This document shows, piece by piece, positions 31,996 to 42,309 of a stretch of 50,792 nt of DNA. Origin of the DNA: Roridomyces roridus (Eukaryota; Basidiomycota; Agaricomycetes; Agaricales; Mycenaceae). The position numbers and the translations under genes are program-made. The stretch lies in contig JARKIF010000210.1 of NCBI GenBank assembly GCA_029378245.1, positions 1-50,792 of the forward strand, given 5' to 3'. The notes under the pieces are model-generated. The model saw only the letters and a list, made by a program, of their open reading frames with translations. It made no database searches and was not told where the DNA came from. Position 1 is the stretch's first letter. Each line of letters opens with the position of its first letter.

Positions 31996-33406
31996 CTACA
32001 GACCCAGCAAAACCTCACGGAACATCCCAACAAAGTCCTCCACAAGCGCCCCATCCACGCTGTCTTTACCCCAAGTAAACGTAAAATGCAACCCACCCTC
32101 CGGACTCCCAATCACAGTCATCTTAATCGCAGGCCCGATAACCGAATCGCACTGCCCGAAATATGCATATCCCCGAGCCGCCACGGCCCTTTCTCCTCGA
32201 CGCCGTCCGGTAAAACAAACCGCCCGGGATTGGATATCCGGAGCCCAACTGTGCGCTTCTTGCCCAAGTACCCGTACATTACCTTCTTGTAACGCCCGGC
32301 GCCCCAGGATAGGAAGCCCAACAGCTGAACGGACGCTTTGCGCTGCTCTTTCAACACAGTGGCCATCCGGGCTGCGCGGGTCCATGAGAATTCTGCGGCG
32401 GTACCCTGCAGGGACGGGTACGAGTTGAAGCACGATGCGCAGTAGGAGAAGATGTCGTCGGGTGTGCCGGTGAGGCCACGTAACGAAATCGGGAACTCCA
32501 CATCCACGGTGCGGTATTTTGATTTTGATTTCGCGTTATCGGGCGTCTCGGCGACGAGGCGAGACAGGCCGCAGACGCCGAGCTCGTAAAGGGCAGATGA
32601 CACCGTGGCGTTGTGAGATCGGCAGAGGCGCGAGAATTTGTCGGTTTCAGAGGGCGAGAAAGTGAGTAGACAGACTTGGGTTTGGATTTTGGTGAGGGTG
32701 GGCGGACAGGGATTGCCCGTCCATGCGTAGGTGTTCCGGTTCCAGTACCTCGGCGCAAAGGTGTGGAAGATTATGTCAAGTGCCGTCCGCAGTGAGGGGC
32801 GCACGTCGATGATGGCTTCGATGGGCGGTGGGAGAGGTTTGTCGGGCACCGTGACCACGACGGACGAATCGGCGTCCGTGTACACTGGCTGCTGCAGCGC
32901 GCGAAAGAGGGATTTGTGGAACACAGTAAGGGCAATTCCGTCCCCAATAGCATGGTGCATGGCGAAGATGATTGTATTGTCGGATAGAACCTCCACCCGC
33001 CAGAGCGGCATATCCTCCAAACTATCCTCAAACCGACGCGTGAACCATTTCTCCAACGCCGCCTGGAGGTCGTGGCTCTCGGAGAACTCGACGACGCGGG
33101 AGAGATCTACACTCGGCAGACGGAAGAATGCGACATCGTTTGAAGTGTGTTTGCCGTCGACGCGCACGCCAAGCACGGGGTGAGTCTCGAGTACAGTGCG
33201 CAGAGCCGGGAACAGGATGTCCGTGGTCAGCGGTGTGTTTTCTGCTGTAGTATACTTCCCCGCCATCGCGAGGCAGGTGTCCAGTCCCAAGAAGACTCTG
33301 GCTACACTGTACTTTTCCAAGTTCCCTGTTGCGTTTATCAGCGAGACTTCTAACTAGAGCATGAACAGCTGAACGCACCCAACTGCCGAAGCTTCTTGCC
33401 AGACAT
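31996..33406 (-). pseudogene. Alcohol O-acetyltransferase-like protein, C-terminal frameshift
   Basis: This is a condensation-type acyltransferase of the fungal alcohol acetyltransferase (AATase) family, which moves acetyl from acetyl-CoA to alcohols. A tiny first exon (MSGKKLRQLG, start 33406) joins through a GT-AG intron to NLEKYSVARVFLGLDTCLA. The catalytic HHxxxDG motif is present as MHHAIGDG (about 32950). The body is open to about 32160. There the frame breaks by one base between WRLGDMHI and FGQCDSVIGPAIKM, and the conserved C-terminus (GGLHFTFTWGKDSVDGALVEDF) continues in the other frame to a stop at 31996. If translated as is, the protein loses its last 50 or so family residues. One sequencing error could explain this. 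Confidence 0.82.
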
Positions 33407-34208
33407 TGTCGTGCTGGCGTGGACGTGGGTCGCGTTTCACGAACCTGTTTTATATCCTCCATTCAAAGGCCCGCCGAGCCCGACGGCATATCGTAAAAGC
33501 GCTGAAAACAATTAGACACTCTCACACTCCGCCTCCTGCTGAGTGCTCACTGGCAGCCATCAAGGTAATCCTCTTGAAACGTCGTCAAGGTTTTCTACCG
33601 TGGGGCATGGGGATTCTCATGGGATCTGCGTCATAGGGCTTGGAAGGCGGATTGAGGTCCAGGGGCGAAGGTGTATTTATACTTGCTTTGTACACCGGGA
33701 TAACTCCTGGAAACCGGCGTTCGTTATTCGGACCGTGCCGTGTAATACTACCTACCTACCTACCTACCCTCGGATTGCAACGCCGCCGAACATTGCGGTG
33801 TGGCACAGCGGTGCTCCCGATTGTCCACCATTCCGGGGACCCGATTCGCCGACTGCCCTCACACACGTAAGTGGACTGACCATGGGCCCAGGACTACTCG
33901 TTCGATTCGGGCGCATGAGGTAATCCGGGCGCCCCGAGTCGACGCGTCTTGAATGCTACTCATATCTGCGGTGGAGTTGCCCTCCCAGGCCACATTCGCA
34001 TTCTGGAGTAAGTATGTAGGAAAGGAGTTTGGTTAGGTAAACATCAGGCGGATCGGAGGAATTTGATTTCTCCGGGGACACGTGCATGTCGCCTCCCTTG
34101 TCTCGCTTCACTCATCACCTCGAATCTCGTCTATACAGTCGGGTGTCTGGCCACCGAAGCTGCTGTCCGTGCTGCCCGGATGCATACCCTCCAGGGCGCC
34201 GACATCAT
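33407..34208. other. Intergenic interval with a (CTAC)n microsatellite
   Basis: No gene is recognised. A short (ctac)n tract, about five units, lies at 33748-33768. The region upstream of the acetyltransferase start should contain its promoter. Confidence 0.4.
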
Positions 34209-34216
34209 CAGGCTTC

Positions 34217-34630
34217 TAGGGATCGGCACCGTTTTTTTTTTCCCACGCTAAGCTTTTGACCCGCCGTGGCTGCCCGGAGGATAGTGCCATTCCGGGGCCA
34301 TACTCATAAGATAGCCCAAAGGGTTACCCAACTTTGTATATACTTTGTAGAATACATGTGTTTGCAGTATTGGAGAAAATCACGAAACATTAGATCCGTA
34401 TCCGTATGTCCGTATCGGTATAATCGGATGAGTTTCAGCACGGTTAAATCAGGGTGCGAGGGCCAAAGGAAAGAAGGGACCAAAAAGTAGCAAGTTGGGG
34501 GTTTGAACTAGGATCAATTTGCACATGGCACACTACATTAACAAGCCACACCTTGGCCGTTACACCATGATATACATGGATACGGACGTGATACGGTATA
34601 CTTTTACGGATCGTACGGTGCCGATCCCTA
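34217..34630. mobile_element. hAT-type MITE with perfect 8-bp target duplication
   Basis: The left end TAGGGATCGGCACCG (34217-34231) is perfectly inverted at 34616-34630. The eight bases caggcttc occur immediately before (34209-34216) and after (34631-34638). An 8-bp duplication with TAGGG-type ends is the hAT signature. The interior carries subterminal ccgtatccgtat/gatacggac words and no coding. Confidence 0.93.
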
Positions 34631-34676
34631 CAGGCTTCAAGCTTCATCTGGCGTCGTCACATCTTCGACGCTTGCT

Positions 34677-35315
34677 TAGGAATGCACACCGTACCCGTCA
34701 CAAACCGTTTGACGGCCGTCCGTACACGGGTACGTACCCGTACCCGTCCGGCTCTTGATCGAACAAATGTACGGGACGGGTACGGGACGGCAACATTGCC
34801 GTCCGTCCCGTCAATCTGCGAGATTGACGGGCCGTCTACGGGTTGGCGTCCGTGTGGCTCGGATCAGATGGAATTTGGGCGCGCACTTGATGGGCCAGTC
34901 ATCGGGAGACTCGTGTAACTCATGATGCCCGCCAAATGCCCGCCTATTTCAGATCCGGGGCTTCTATCGTTGCTTTATCTGCTGATTGAAGCCTGATTGA
35001 TGGAATCTCTGACATCAAATTCACATCAAACCAGTGTCAATGACTGTGGAATAGCTGTTGGCTGAGCAGAATCAAAGGGAATGGCATTTACAACACATCT
35101 GTGGCGGATCCCTCTTCTATAGAATTAAAATGCCTGCGGTTTGATGAGGTTGACAAGAGACCCGTCTTTTGACGGCCGTACCCGTCATTTTTGCCGTCCC
35201 GTACCCGTCGGGCCCGGTCGGATGTCAAAAGACGGCCGTTGATTTGACGGCCCGTACCCGTCTCGTGCCGTCAATTTGACGGCCGTCACCCGTAGACGGG
35301 CGGTGTGCATCCCTA
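34677..35315. mobile_element. Second hAT-type MITE, 639 bp, with perfect 8-bp target duplication
   Basis: Ends TAGGAATGCACACCG (34677) and the inverted CGGTGTGCATCCCTA (ending 35315) differ at one base. The target duplication cgcttgct is perfect (34669-34676 and 35316-35323). Both subterminal parts are made of gtacccgtacccgt/gacgggtacggg and gacggccgt words, plus a second word family (ttgacgg/ccgtcaa). The middle is ordinary A/T-richer sequence. It lies only 46 bp from the preceding hAT element, although their ends differ after TAGGRAT. Confidence 0.93.
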
Positions 35316-35323
35316 CGCTTGCT

Positions 35324-36508
35324 CTTCAAAGCTTCAAAGCTTCAAGCCGGCAGTTTGCTTGCTCCGACCGAAACTTGGCTTACATTCGATATCTTTCCGG
35401 CGGGCTTGCTAGCGGCAGGGATACGAGTGACTATACAGATCGGAATGCAGTACATTGTTCTCTCATTCAACGCCCAGCCAGCTGAGCGTATCATCTATAG
35501 TCCGGTGAAACGGTGCACTAGGGTGCGGCCGTGAAATAGAAACTCTGTGTAGTATCGAATGTAGTGAGATAACTCAACCACAAACTCAACCACTAATCAA
35601 TCTAAATCTCAACCAATCCAATGCTCGTGTGTGTGTGTTCGGGGTAGTAGGACAGGTGTCTCGTCCTTCAAAACCTCGGTACAACGTCAAAGGTAACTCT
35701 CGGGGGTTCAAGCTCGTCGTGTCCGAACGCGCAGTCTCAAGCTAACTAGCCGGGGCTCAGTCAAACTCTGGTCTCTAGGTTGTGTTCTGAGCAATTTATT
35801 GTCCGCACTGGTCTCACAGATTGGAGGGGTAAAATCTACTACTCTACATGCTGTTTTGCTATGGCTTTTATACATTTTGCGGACTGAAGAATATATATGG
35901 TATCTGTGATGCCAAGGCCTCGTCTGGCCAATGGCATAGCTCTCATTCCTCTTTCTGATCAGTTCGTCAGGATTGCGTGCTTGATGCCTCAGTCAGCCGT
36001 CGATCCTCACGTGCTGCCGGAAGTTCCAGAACGCTCCATCGGTTTATCTCTTTCCCTCTCAGACTGGCCGGAGGTTTCCTTCTGCCTTAGATGCCTGAAC
36101 CAGTCTGCCGGGGGCTTGCTAGGCAGGTAATCGACCCACCCGAACCTCATCATCAAAGGTTGTCTCGGTTGGCTTCTGAGCCGGTGATGCCGGAGGTCGG
36201 CACTCTCGGCTTGTTGAACTTCTCTTCTTCTCTATCTCTGGTCTGTCATCGGCCGGCGTTTAATGACTTGCGGCACCCTCGGATGTGCCTGGATGATAAG
36301 GTAATTCATCCTTCGTAAGAACTGATCTCCTTGGGTTCGACTCCCGGGGAGTACGATTCGAGTATGTCTCTGGTTGGTAAGTGGGACGGGCAGTCCCTTC
36401 TATCCTCTTGATCACTCTCGGGCAATGGTACACAGTCGTCAGCTAATTCCCAGAGCCCTCAAGTCTAATACGCTGCCCCGAGGCGGACACGTACCCTCAA
36501 TGTTATAA
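35324..36508. other. Gene-free interval, possible solo LTR
   Basis: No coding is supported. Between 35545 (TGTGTAGTATCG) and 36434 the ends are weakly inverted (TGTGTAnnATnG), and a TATA-like aatatatatgg lies at 35890. That would suit a solo LTR of about 890 bp, but no 5-bp duplication was found. A T-arm-like hairpin (gggttcgactcccgg, 36333-36347) has no matching acceptor stem and is not a tRNA. Confidence 0.3.
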
Positions 36509-37441
36509 TTATGCCTCACTAGTCCCGGGACTTGGTTGTAAGCTGGAATCACGAAAACGCGTGAATTCCCCGCGTGTAAAAATACACTGCTTATCACCGG
36601 AACCAGGCCCACGAATACATACGACACCATGACCAAGAACCTGCAAACGGGATTGTCTAGGCAGGCATGCATCTGCTTCCACCATGGACGACTCGACGCT
36701 CACTCCCGCCGATCCCGTCGCAAGCTGACGCCGACGCATTGCTTCCTGTACGATATCACACCTCCCCCGATGCTTCTCCCACAAACCAGGATAATACCTC
36801 GACCGCCCATCCAGTTTAATCCGCCCGCGACATCCTCCACAGATGACCTCGCGCGGCGTGACGGCGGCGTTGGGATTCTGTGTGTGCGGATTTCTTGTGG
36901 CCGCGGGGGCGTTTGGCGCGAGGAGGAGGACGATAGCGAGAGGAACAGGAATGGTGCATGGCTAGAAGGATCGGATTGGCCGGAATGGAGGATGCGCGTG
37001 TCCCGGGCGACGACGCACAGCTGCTTGATAGGGATGTGCTGAGCTCCGGGGTGGGTGGTCAGGCGCGTCATCGGACATGACTCCACTGCGTGCGCTCACA
37101 GATGATGGCGGCGATGGGCTCCGGAAGATATCATCCGTGTCGTCGTTGCTATGAACGAGCATGGAGATAGGGATTCGGCTACGCCGCACCGTCGTTGTGG
37201 CGTCGGGTATCTCGTGTGGGCGCACCGTATCCTTCCGATTCACCACATTCCTGGGATGGTTCTGACCCACGCGTGCACTGCGACCTGCGCAGGTGAGTGC
37301 GTGTTGGCTAACGAGGCTTGAAAGTCCCTCGACCGGATTGAGCCCCCAAAATTCCAAGACATGGGAGCATCCTGGACGCCCACAGGCATTGCAGAAAGTG
37401 GGAAGTCGCCGGAAGAGTTCTGTGGAACTCGAGTTGTACAT
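36509..37441 (-). CDS. Unknown protein with CNACGRPGC and CGGC-type motifs
   Basis: Start is Met at 37441 (MYNSSSTELFRRLPTFCNACGRPGC), giving an N-terminal Cys/His cluster ending CSHVLEFWG. A Ser/Pro-rich middle (DDTDDIFRSPSPPSSVS) follows. An intron from about 37025 to about 36890 (GTGCGTCGTC...CACACAG) joins YQAA to NPNAAVTPREVICGGCRGR. The second motif is C-G-G-C, then IKLDGRSRYYPGLWEKHRGRC, a compact Cys/His pattern that may bind zinc. The likely end is at 36509. I have seen the CGGC..I.LD.R..Y...W.KH...C pattern only in uncharacterised basidiomycete proteins, so no function is proposed. Exon borders are tentative. Confidence 0.5.
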
Positions 37442-39127
37442 GTTCGAAGATGTGGGTGGTCGTCGGAAGAGAGGTATGTGGCGAAACACGCACAGCAGTA
37501 TACTTATGCTCATCTGTGAGTCCAAGCGCCTTTGTTTTCGACTTGTTCTCGTGGCCACTGCTGTGGGCGCCCAGAAATGCAGAGCCGGGATTTTCCGCAC
37601 GCAATATAAAACCGTGGAATAAACAGTTGCATATGGAAGTCTTCGGCGTCTCAGATGTAGAAAGGGACTGCCCGTTTTGGCCAAAGCAACGAATCAAGCG
37701 CTATTGTGGGCTGCCGCGTCTTTCCTTTTGTTCACTCTTTTGTTCTCGTCCATTCCTTTTGCCGCGGTGGGCATACCGCCGTATGTTTCTCGATTAGAAA
37801 TCCACCGGCATCCATTCGAAGCTCAAGATCACGACAGCCGGCATCGGTGTGGTTCCGTCACTCAATCCGCCGATCGAATACCGATACGCTTCAATACAAC
37901 TCAACGGGCGTGGAGCAAGGTCCCCGACACCGGCATCATGGAATTGACCTCGAAGATAATTGGAACCCCCACGTTCCGCCACGGCATTTTCTAGAAGGAA
38001 GTACCCTCCCCGAGACTTTCTCAGTCCTGCTCTAGGCTCCTGGTCAAGGCTCCTCCTAAACTGACAGACACCTTTCATCCGAACAAAAACTTAGCACTTG
38101 GATACAAGGTATATCAGTATGCCGATTCGAACGAACGCTCGGAATGGGTCCAACGCGTCTCCGCGCATGCTCACCTTGCAGCTTATATTCGTACTTGGAA
38201 TGCCGTGACAGCATGGACCCGAGGAAGGCAGCGCTGTCCGTCGTATGTACATACTGGATTTGTGTTCCGGCTAGGTGAAGAAGCAGTTTGAAGCACCAGA
38301 GTTGTGCGAGGGTGAATTTGAAAGAACGTTGCCAGATACTGAATTTGGATAAGATGATTGCCTAGAAATTTGGGCCTCGTTAGTGCATTTATGATTTGGG
38401 CGAAGTCCCGGTCGTCAAGAAGCAGGGGATTTCGGTGGTCGTGCCAAGTTCTCGATAGATTGCCACAGCATAGAAACACAACTCATGGTATTTTTTTTCT
38501 GGAGCAACGAGAGAGAAAAGCTCTTAACGATTCTTCATCAGCCCTGCCTGGAATCGAACCAGTCTGAGAGAGCTGTTTTTTTTTCTTCTGTCGGGATGTA
38601 ACTGCATGCAAGCGTACCGGACAGATCTGAAGCCTTGAAAATGGTGCCGGGACTTGAGAGCTCAAGGTTCAATGGACTAGGTTAGTAACCCTAGGACTTG
38701 GCGATGTTGAACCTTGATGGAGATCCATGACCTGAGCACGGCAGTTCGGCGCTTTTTTTTTTGCTTGCCATTCCTCTGGGTCTTGCAACGTGTTCATACT
38801 GGCCTGAATTTTACTCCGCTCCAATACCCCCACGGTCGTTTGGACGGTCGACCTCGAGTCCCAGTTTTGACACACCGAAGACTCTATATGGAGAGCCAGT
38901 ACATAGGATGGGGCAGAGTACATGACCTAGGTTTCGTCCTCGATGTTGGTAAGTTTGTTTCCCGCAAACTTCCATTGGAAGGCGGCTCTAATATTTGCAA
39001 TCGGAGTCCATCATTTCATTTCAGCGATTTGATTGGTGATCCGCGGCACCGTTTCGGGAAAGCCATTCCCACAGTGATAAACAATTAGCCGTTTCCAATC
39101 TTTTTCTCCATCTTGTCTCCTGCGTCC
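37442..39127. other. Intergenic interval with poly-T tracts
   Basis: No gene is confidently seen. A plus-strand frame at 37677-37994 begins with a hydrophobic segment (LLWAAASFLLFTLLFSS) but has no family match. Poly-T runs occur at 38488, 38576 and 38752. A B-box-like word on the minus strand (GGTTCGATTCC, about 38549-38559) followed by an A-rich tail hints at an old SINE. Confidence 0.35.
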
Positions 39128-39894
39128 ATGTTGCGCACTCTCTTCTGCTGCTGCGCATCCGCTGCAGCTGCAGACGATGTTTCCGTGCGGTCCCTCCACT
39201 CTATTCTCTGCCTCTCCTTCTGACGACCCACAGGTCATCCCAGACGAGACGACTCACCTCATCCCTAAAGTCTCCTCGTGCGTGTGTACTCTCGGCAGCA
39301 CTTCCACTGACAACTTGGAATCCAGCCTGACCCCGGACTCGCTCTCCGTCTTGGACCACCAAAAGCTACAAGACCGGATGAGTACCATCGTGCGCGCCAA
39401 GCAGGGGTGCGTCGCGCACGCTCCGGTCTCACCCGCTCCTTCTCACCCCTGTCTCTGTTGTGCAGCAAAATGGTCAACGTCGCTGCACGGACCCCCTTCA
39501 CGGTGCAAACCGCGCCACCGACACCCTCGGCGGTGCCTGATCCCGATCCGGCGGGTGACACTAATACCCTAAGCCCTACCGAGACACGCCGGCCGCAAGT
39601 GCTGACGATGACACCCGCGGCCTCACGAGGGAGCTGGAGCCTCAACCCAAGTCGATACTCCTCGCCCAACCCATCACGATCGTCTTCGCGTAAACGTCCT
39701 GCATCGGAAAGTAGTGATCGTGCTGAGAGGACTAGGTCCGAGGCACAGGTGCGTGGCAACATCCCTTTTCCTTGCTCTCCGGTGCTGACAGGTGTTCCAT
39801 TCAGCCGCCGCCGCCGCTGTCGACGGAGAGCGTCCCCGTTAAACGAACCGCACTCGCAGAGGACGATATTGCGTTTTCTTGGAGCGATACTTAG
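39128..39894 (+). CDS. LAMTOR1/Ego1-like lysosomal (vacuolar) TORC1 scaffold candidate
   Basis: Four exons (39128-39178, 39234-39406, 39466-39748, 39805-39894) give a 198-residue protein in one clean frame. The N-terminus MLRTLFCCCASA has clustered cysteines suited to lipid anchoring. It is followed by VIPDETTHLIP, then SVLDHQKLQDRMSTIVRAK and GKMVNVAARTPF. That order matches fungal relatives of LAMTOR1 (p18), the membrane anchor of the Ragulator complex that recruits Rag GTPases and TORC1 to the vacuole (EGO complex in yeast). The rest is low-complexity Ser/Pro/Arg with a conserved-looking end (KRTALAEDDIAFSWSDT). The family call rests on motif memory. The gene model itself is well supported by splice and frame consistency. 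Confidence 0.68.
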
Positions 39895-40229
39895 TACCCC
39901 TCATTCGTGCGTCAGTATCATTCTACCCTCTCCCGTGTACTGACTCATCTGCCAGGTTTCGTAGATCTTGTATTAACTAATTTATCTGCTCAGATAATGT
40001 ATACTCTCATTTTGTTGTTATCGTTAATGCTCAAGTCGACGTGGTTCCGTCCGAGCCTCTAATCAGCTATCCGATACGGTGGAGGGCTCAGACTGAATGT
40101 AAGCACACCCAGGACTATACTGCAGTGACGGACCCGCATCTCGTTGCGTAGCGTTCCGACATACGACAGCTGGTCAAGGGTGCGTATGTCCTTCTGAATC
40201 TTTCAGTTTCTCATCCTCTGAACGGATTA
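39895..40229. other. Intergenic interval
   Basis: No coding is seen between the LAMTOR1-like gene and the hydrolase duplication. The sequence is A/T-richer just after the stop, as expected for a 3' untranslated region. Confidence 0.4.
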
Positions 40230-41030
40230 GACGTAGCCGGCCGGCGCGGGATTCCCCCAACTTCAGTGTAGCTTGTGGTAATGGCTTCCCTCTTCGGGCA
40301 TCTCGCCTCTCCTCTGGGCGTCAAGCCGATCGAGTCCGTTGAAGTGGCACTGCACTCCCGGGTATATAACTACTGGGGTCTCTACCTCTCTCTTCCACCA
40401 TGTTAAACCCGGGGCCCACGGTGCAGATGCCCTAATGTTGACTGCCAGGTGCTACACTCCCGAGACAACAGACGTCGACGCGGATGCATATGGCCTCACT
40501 CTACCCTTTGCTTTGTTTACAAGACGCTGGATCCCGTGAGTGACTCCATGCCGACGCGATTCTTTTTTGACTTTCTCGGTTGAAAAAAAGAGCCCTTCGT
40601 GATTCTTGGCCAGATTTCTTTCGACGCCAGGAATCTCATTGGGCCGTGGACTGGCAGAGTCATGACCCTCCGGCGGGGTCTTCCGCGATGTAAGTGCACT
40701 GGGCGGCGTCTGCCAGTCCTTGATTATTCTGATGAACATGCAGAATGCTCGCCACGCGATACTTGCAACTGCCGGCGGACGCAAAATCGGACTGATGATC
40801 ATTCTCATCGAAGCCGAGCGGGACATCTCGTTGGCTCGTTAACACCTGGGCGTCTCGCAATATAACATGCGGAAACAAGTTTATTTATTTGGAAGGGAGG
40901 GGTATCGATGCGGGCTTACGTCGTACGTACCCCGTCTTCTTCGCTTTTTTTTCTCGCAACGTGACAGTTTGAAAGCCGATCCTTCTTTAGACAGTTGTTC
41001 CAGTGAGCTTACCCACACCCCGATGCATCA
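40230..41030 (+). pseudogene. Alpha/beta-hydrolase remnant, copy 1
   Basis: A TATA box (gggtatataactact, 40361-40375) precedes an exon reading ADALMLTARCYTPETTDVDADAYGL, the typical start of agaricomycete alpha/beta hydrolases before the HGxGS oxyanion loop. Here the loop region is scrambled: in one frame it reads LQDAGS where copy 2 reads LHGAGS. Later pieces such as WAVDWQSHDP resemble the family but are broken by stops and frame changes. It shares long stretches with copy 2 (41070-41680), so it derives from a tandem duplication. Confidence 0.65.
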
Positions 41031-41069
41031 TGGCATGTCTTTCAAACGTTCGCGATTTCGCCTAGCTTG

Positions 41070-41680
41070 ACGTCTGGCGTAGCCCGCGCGGTGGCTTGTG
41101 GTAATGGATTTCCCTTTCGGACATCTCGCATCTCACTCTACAGTCGATCTCGGTCGAGGTCGGTAGGATTATGAGTCTACGTGCCAGAAGAACGTCGATC
41201 CGCTCACCACCCCGGGTATATAACTACTGACCTGCCTCCCTCTCTCCCTCCAACCAATGCTCGTCTTCCATCGTGTTAAACGGTAAACCCAGGGCCCGCC
41301 GACGATGCAGATGCGCTAAAGCTGACTGTCAATCGATACACTCCAGAGGCAACCAGCGTCTCCGCGAATGATCTCACTCTGCTTTGTTTACACGGTGCTG
41401 GATCTCGTGAGTGACTCCACACAGAATCATGATGATTCAGCGTGCGGGGCACATGGTACGTCCCATGTTAAGATACCCTGTACCCATGTCCTCAATACCC
41501 ACAGGTGTTGCAAGAGAACCCCGATGGTTTGGCGGGCGATGAGTGGTGTGCTTGAGCAGCTGAGCACGGAGATTGCGGGGAATGTACAGCCAGCCTCCGA
41601 GAGTTTCTCATATGCCCGCTTTCCATCGCAGCGGGACAATTTAAAAGCCAGCGTCTGCGTGTCCAAGCCCTTCTCCCGGT
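41070..41680 (+). pseudogene. Alpha/beta-hydrolase remnant, copy 2
   Basis: The same TATA context (gggtatataactact, about 41215) leads to DALKLTVNRYTPEATSVSANDLTLLCLHGAGS, with the HGAGS oxyanion motif intact. A GTGAGT donor and a CCACAG acceptor (about 41407-41503) follow. After the intron only a short stretch (MVWRAMSGVLEQLSTEIAGN) remains before similarity ends. No nucleophile elbow (GxSxG) or catalytic His is found, so the gene is truncated. Confidence 0.68.
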
Positions 41681-41796
41681 GACATGGTCATGACCAGAGA
41701 TTTTAATCCAGTCAACATTCAACCGAACCCATGTCGAAGTTCTCCCGTGCGGCCCTAAATAGCTGTCGCTTTGAGAAATCTACCCTCTCGCCACCA

Positions 41797-42253
41797 ATGC
41801 GCCCTCTCGTACTCCTCCTTGCCGCAGCCACGGCCGTCGTTTCGCAGACCCTCAATGTCACCGGCACGGACGACCATGATCTCTACTATGCATTCTGGGC
41901 GCCCGACGGGGCCAATGTGACGATAACCAATTACGATTATTACTACTTTGGCAAATACACCATCCAGTGGGGCGAGAACAGTGATTTCTTGGGCGGGACG
42001 GGATGGCAAGTTGGTTGCCGAGTAAGAATTTTGATATCCAGTGCATTCACAAGTAATGATAACTTGGCGCAGGCCTCTGCAGTTTTCAACAAACCATCTG
42101 TTCACGGGCAATGGAAGCAGTCTGGTGTTGTACGGCACCAGTACAGACCCGGCCGTAGAACTGGCGGATGCGAGAACTACTTATCCGCTTGCCAGTCAAT
42201 TTCTTGATCTGTTTTTCCGACGTGTGGCTTTCCAAAACATCCATTCAAATTAG
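41797..42253 (+). CDS. Truncated GH11 endo-1,4-beta-xylanase
   Basis: The start MRPLVLLLAAATAVVSQTLN is a clear signal peptide. It is followed by DDHDLYYAFWAPDGANVTITN and GKYTIQWGENSDFLGGTGWQVG, the first strands of the GH11 jelly-roll xylanase fold. An intron (42022-42082, GTAAGA...CTGCAG) joins to FSTNHLFTGNGSSLVLYGTSTDPAVEL, the next strands. The usual YYVxE block with the catalytic nucleophile is then replaced by ADARTTYPLAS, and the frame stops at 131 residues, against about 200 normally. Both catalytic glutamates are missing. It would be secreted but inactive as a xylanase, so it is either a dying gene or a non-catalytic derivative. The family call is firm from the N-terminal half. Confidence 0.78.
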
Positions 42254-42309
42254 CTCAGTTATAACTGGGTATCGTACTATTCGAAATAACAGAAAGAATA
42301 AACATCCAA

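Noticed and set aside
36300..36370. Second T-arm-like hairpin (gggttcgactcccgg)
   Set aside because: No acceptor stem or D-arm at the right distance.
35545..36434. Solo LTR
   Set aside because: Inverted termini are weak, no 5-bp target duplication or neighbouring internal domain is present. It is kept only as a low-confidence note.
38530..38600. tRNA-like sequence with a T-arm (ggaatcgaacc)
   Set aside because: The 3' acceptor side has no matching 5' strand and no anticodon or D-arm can be drawn.
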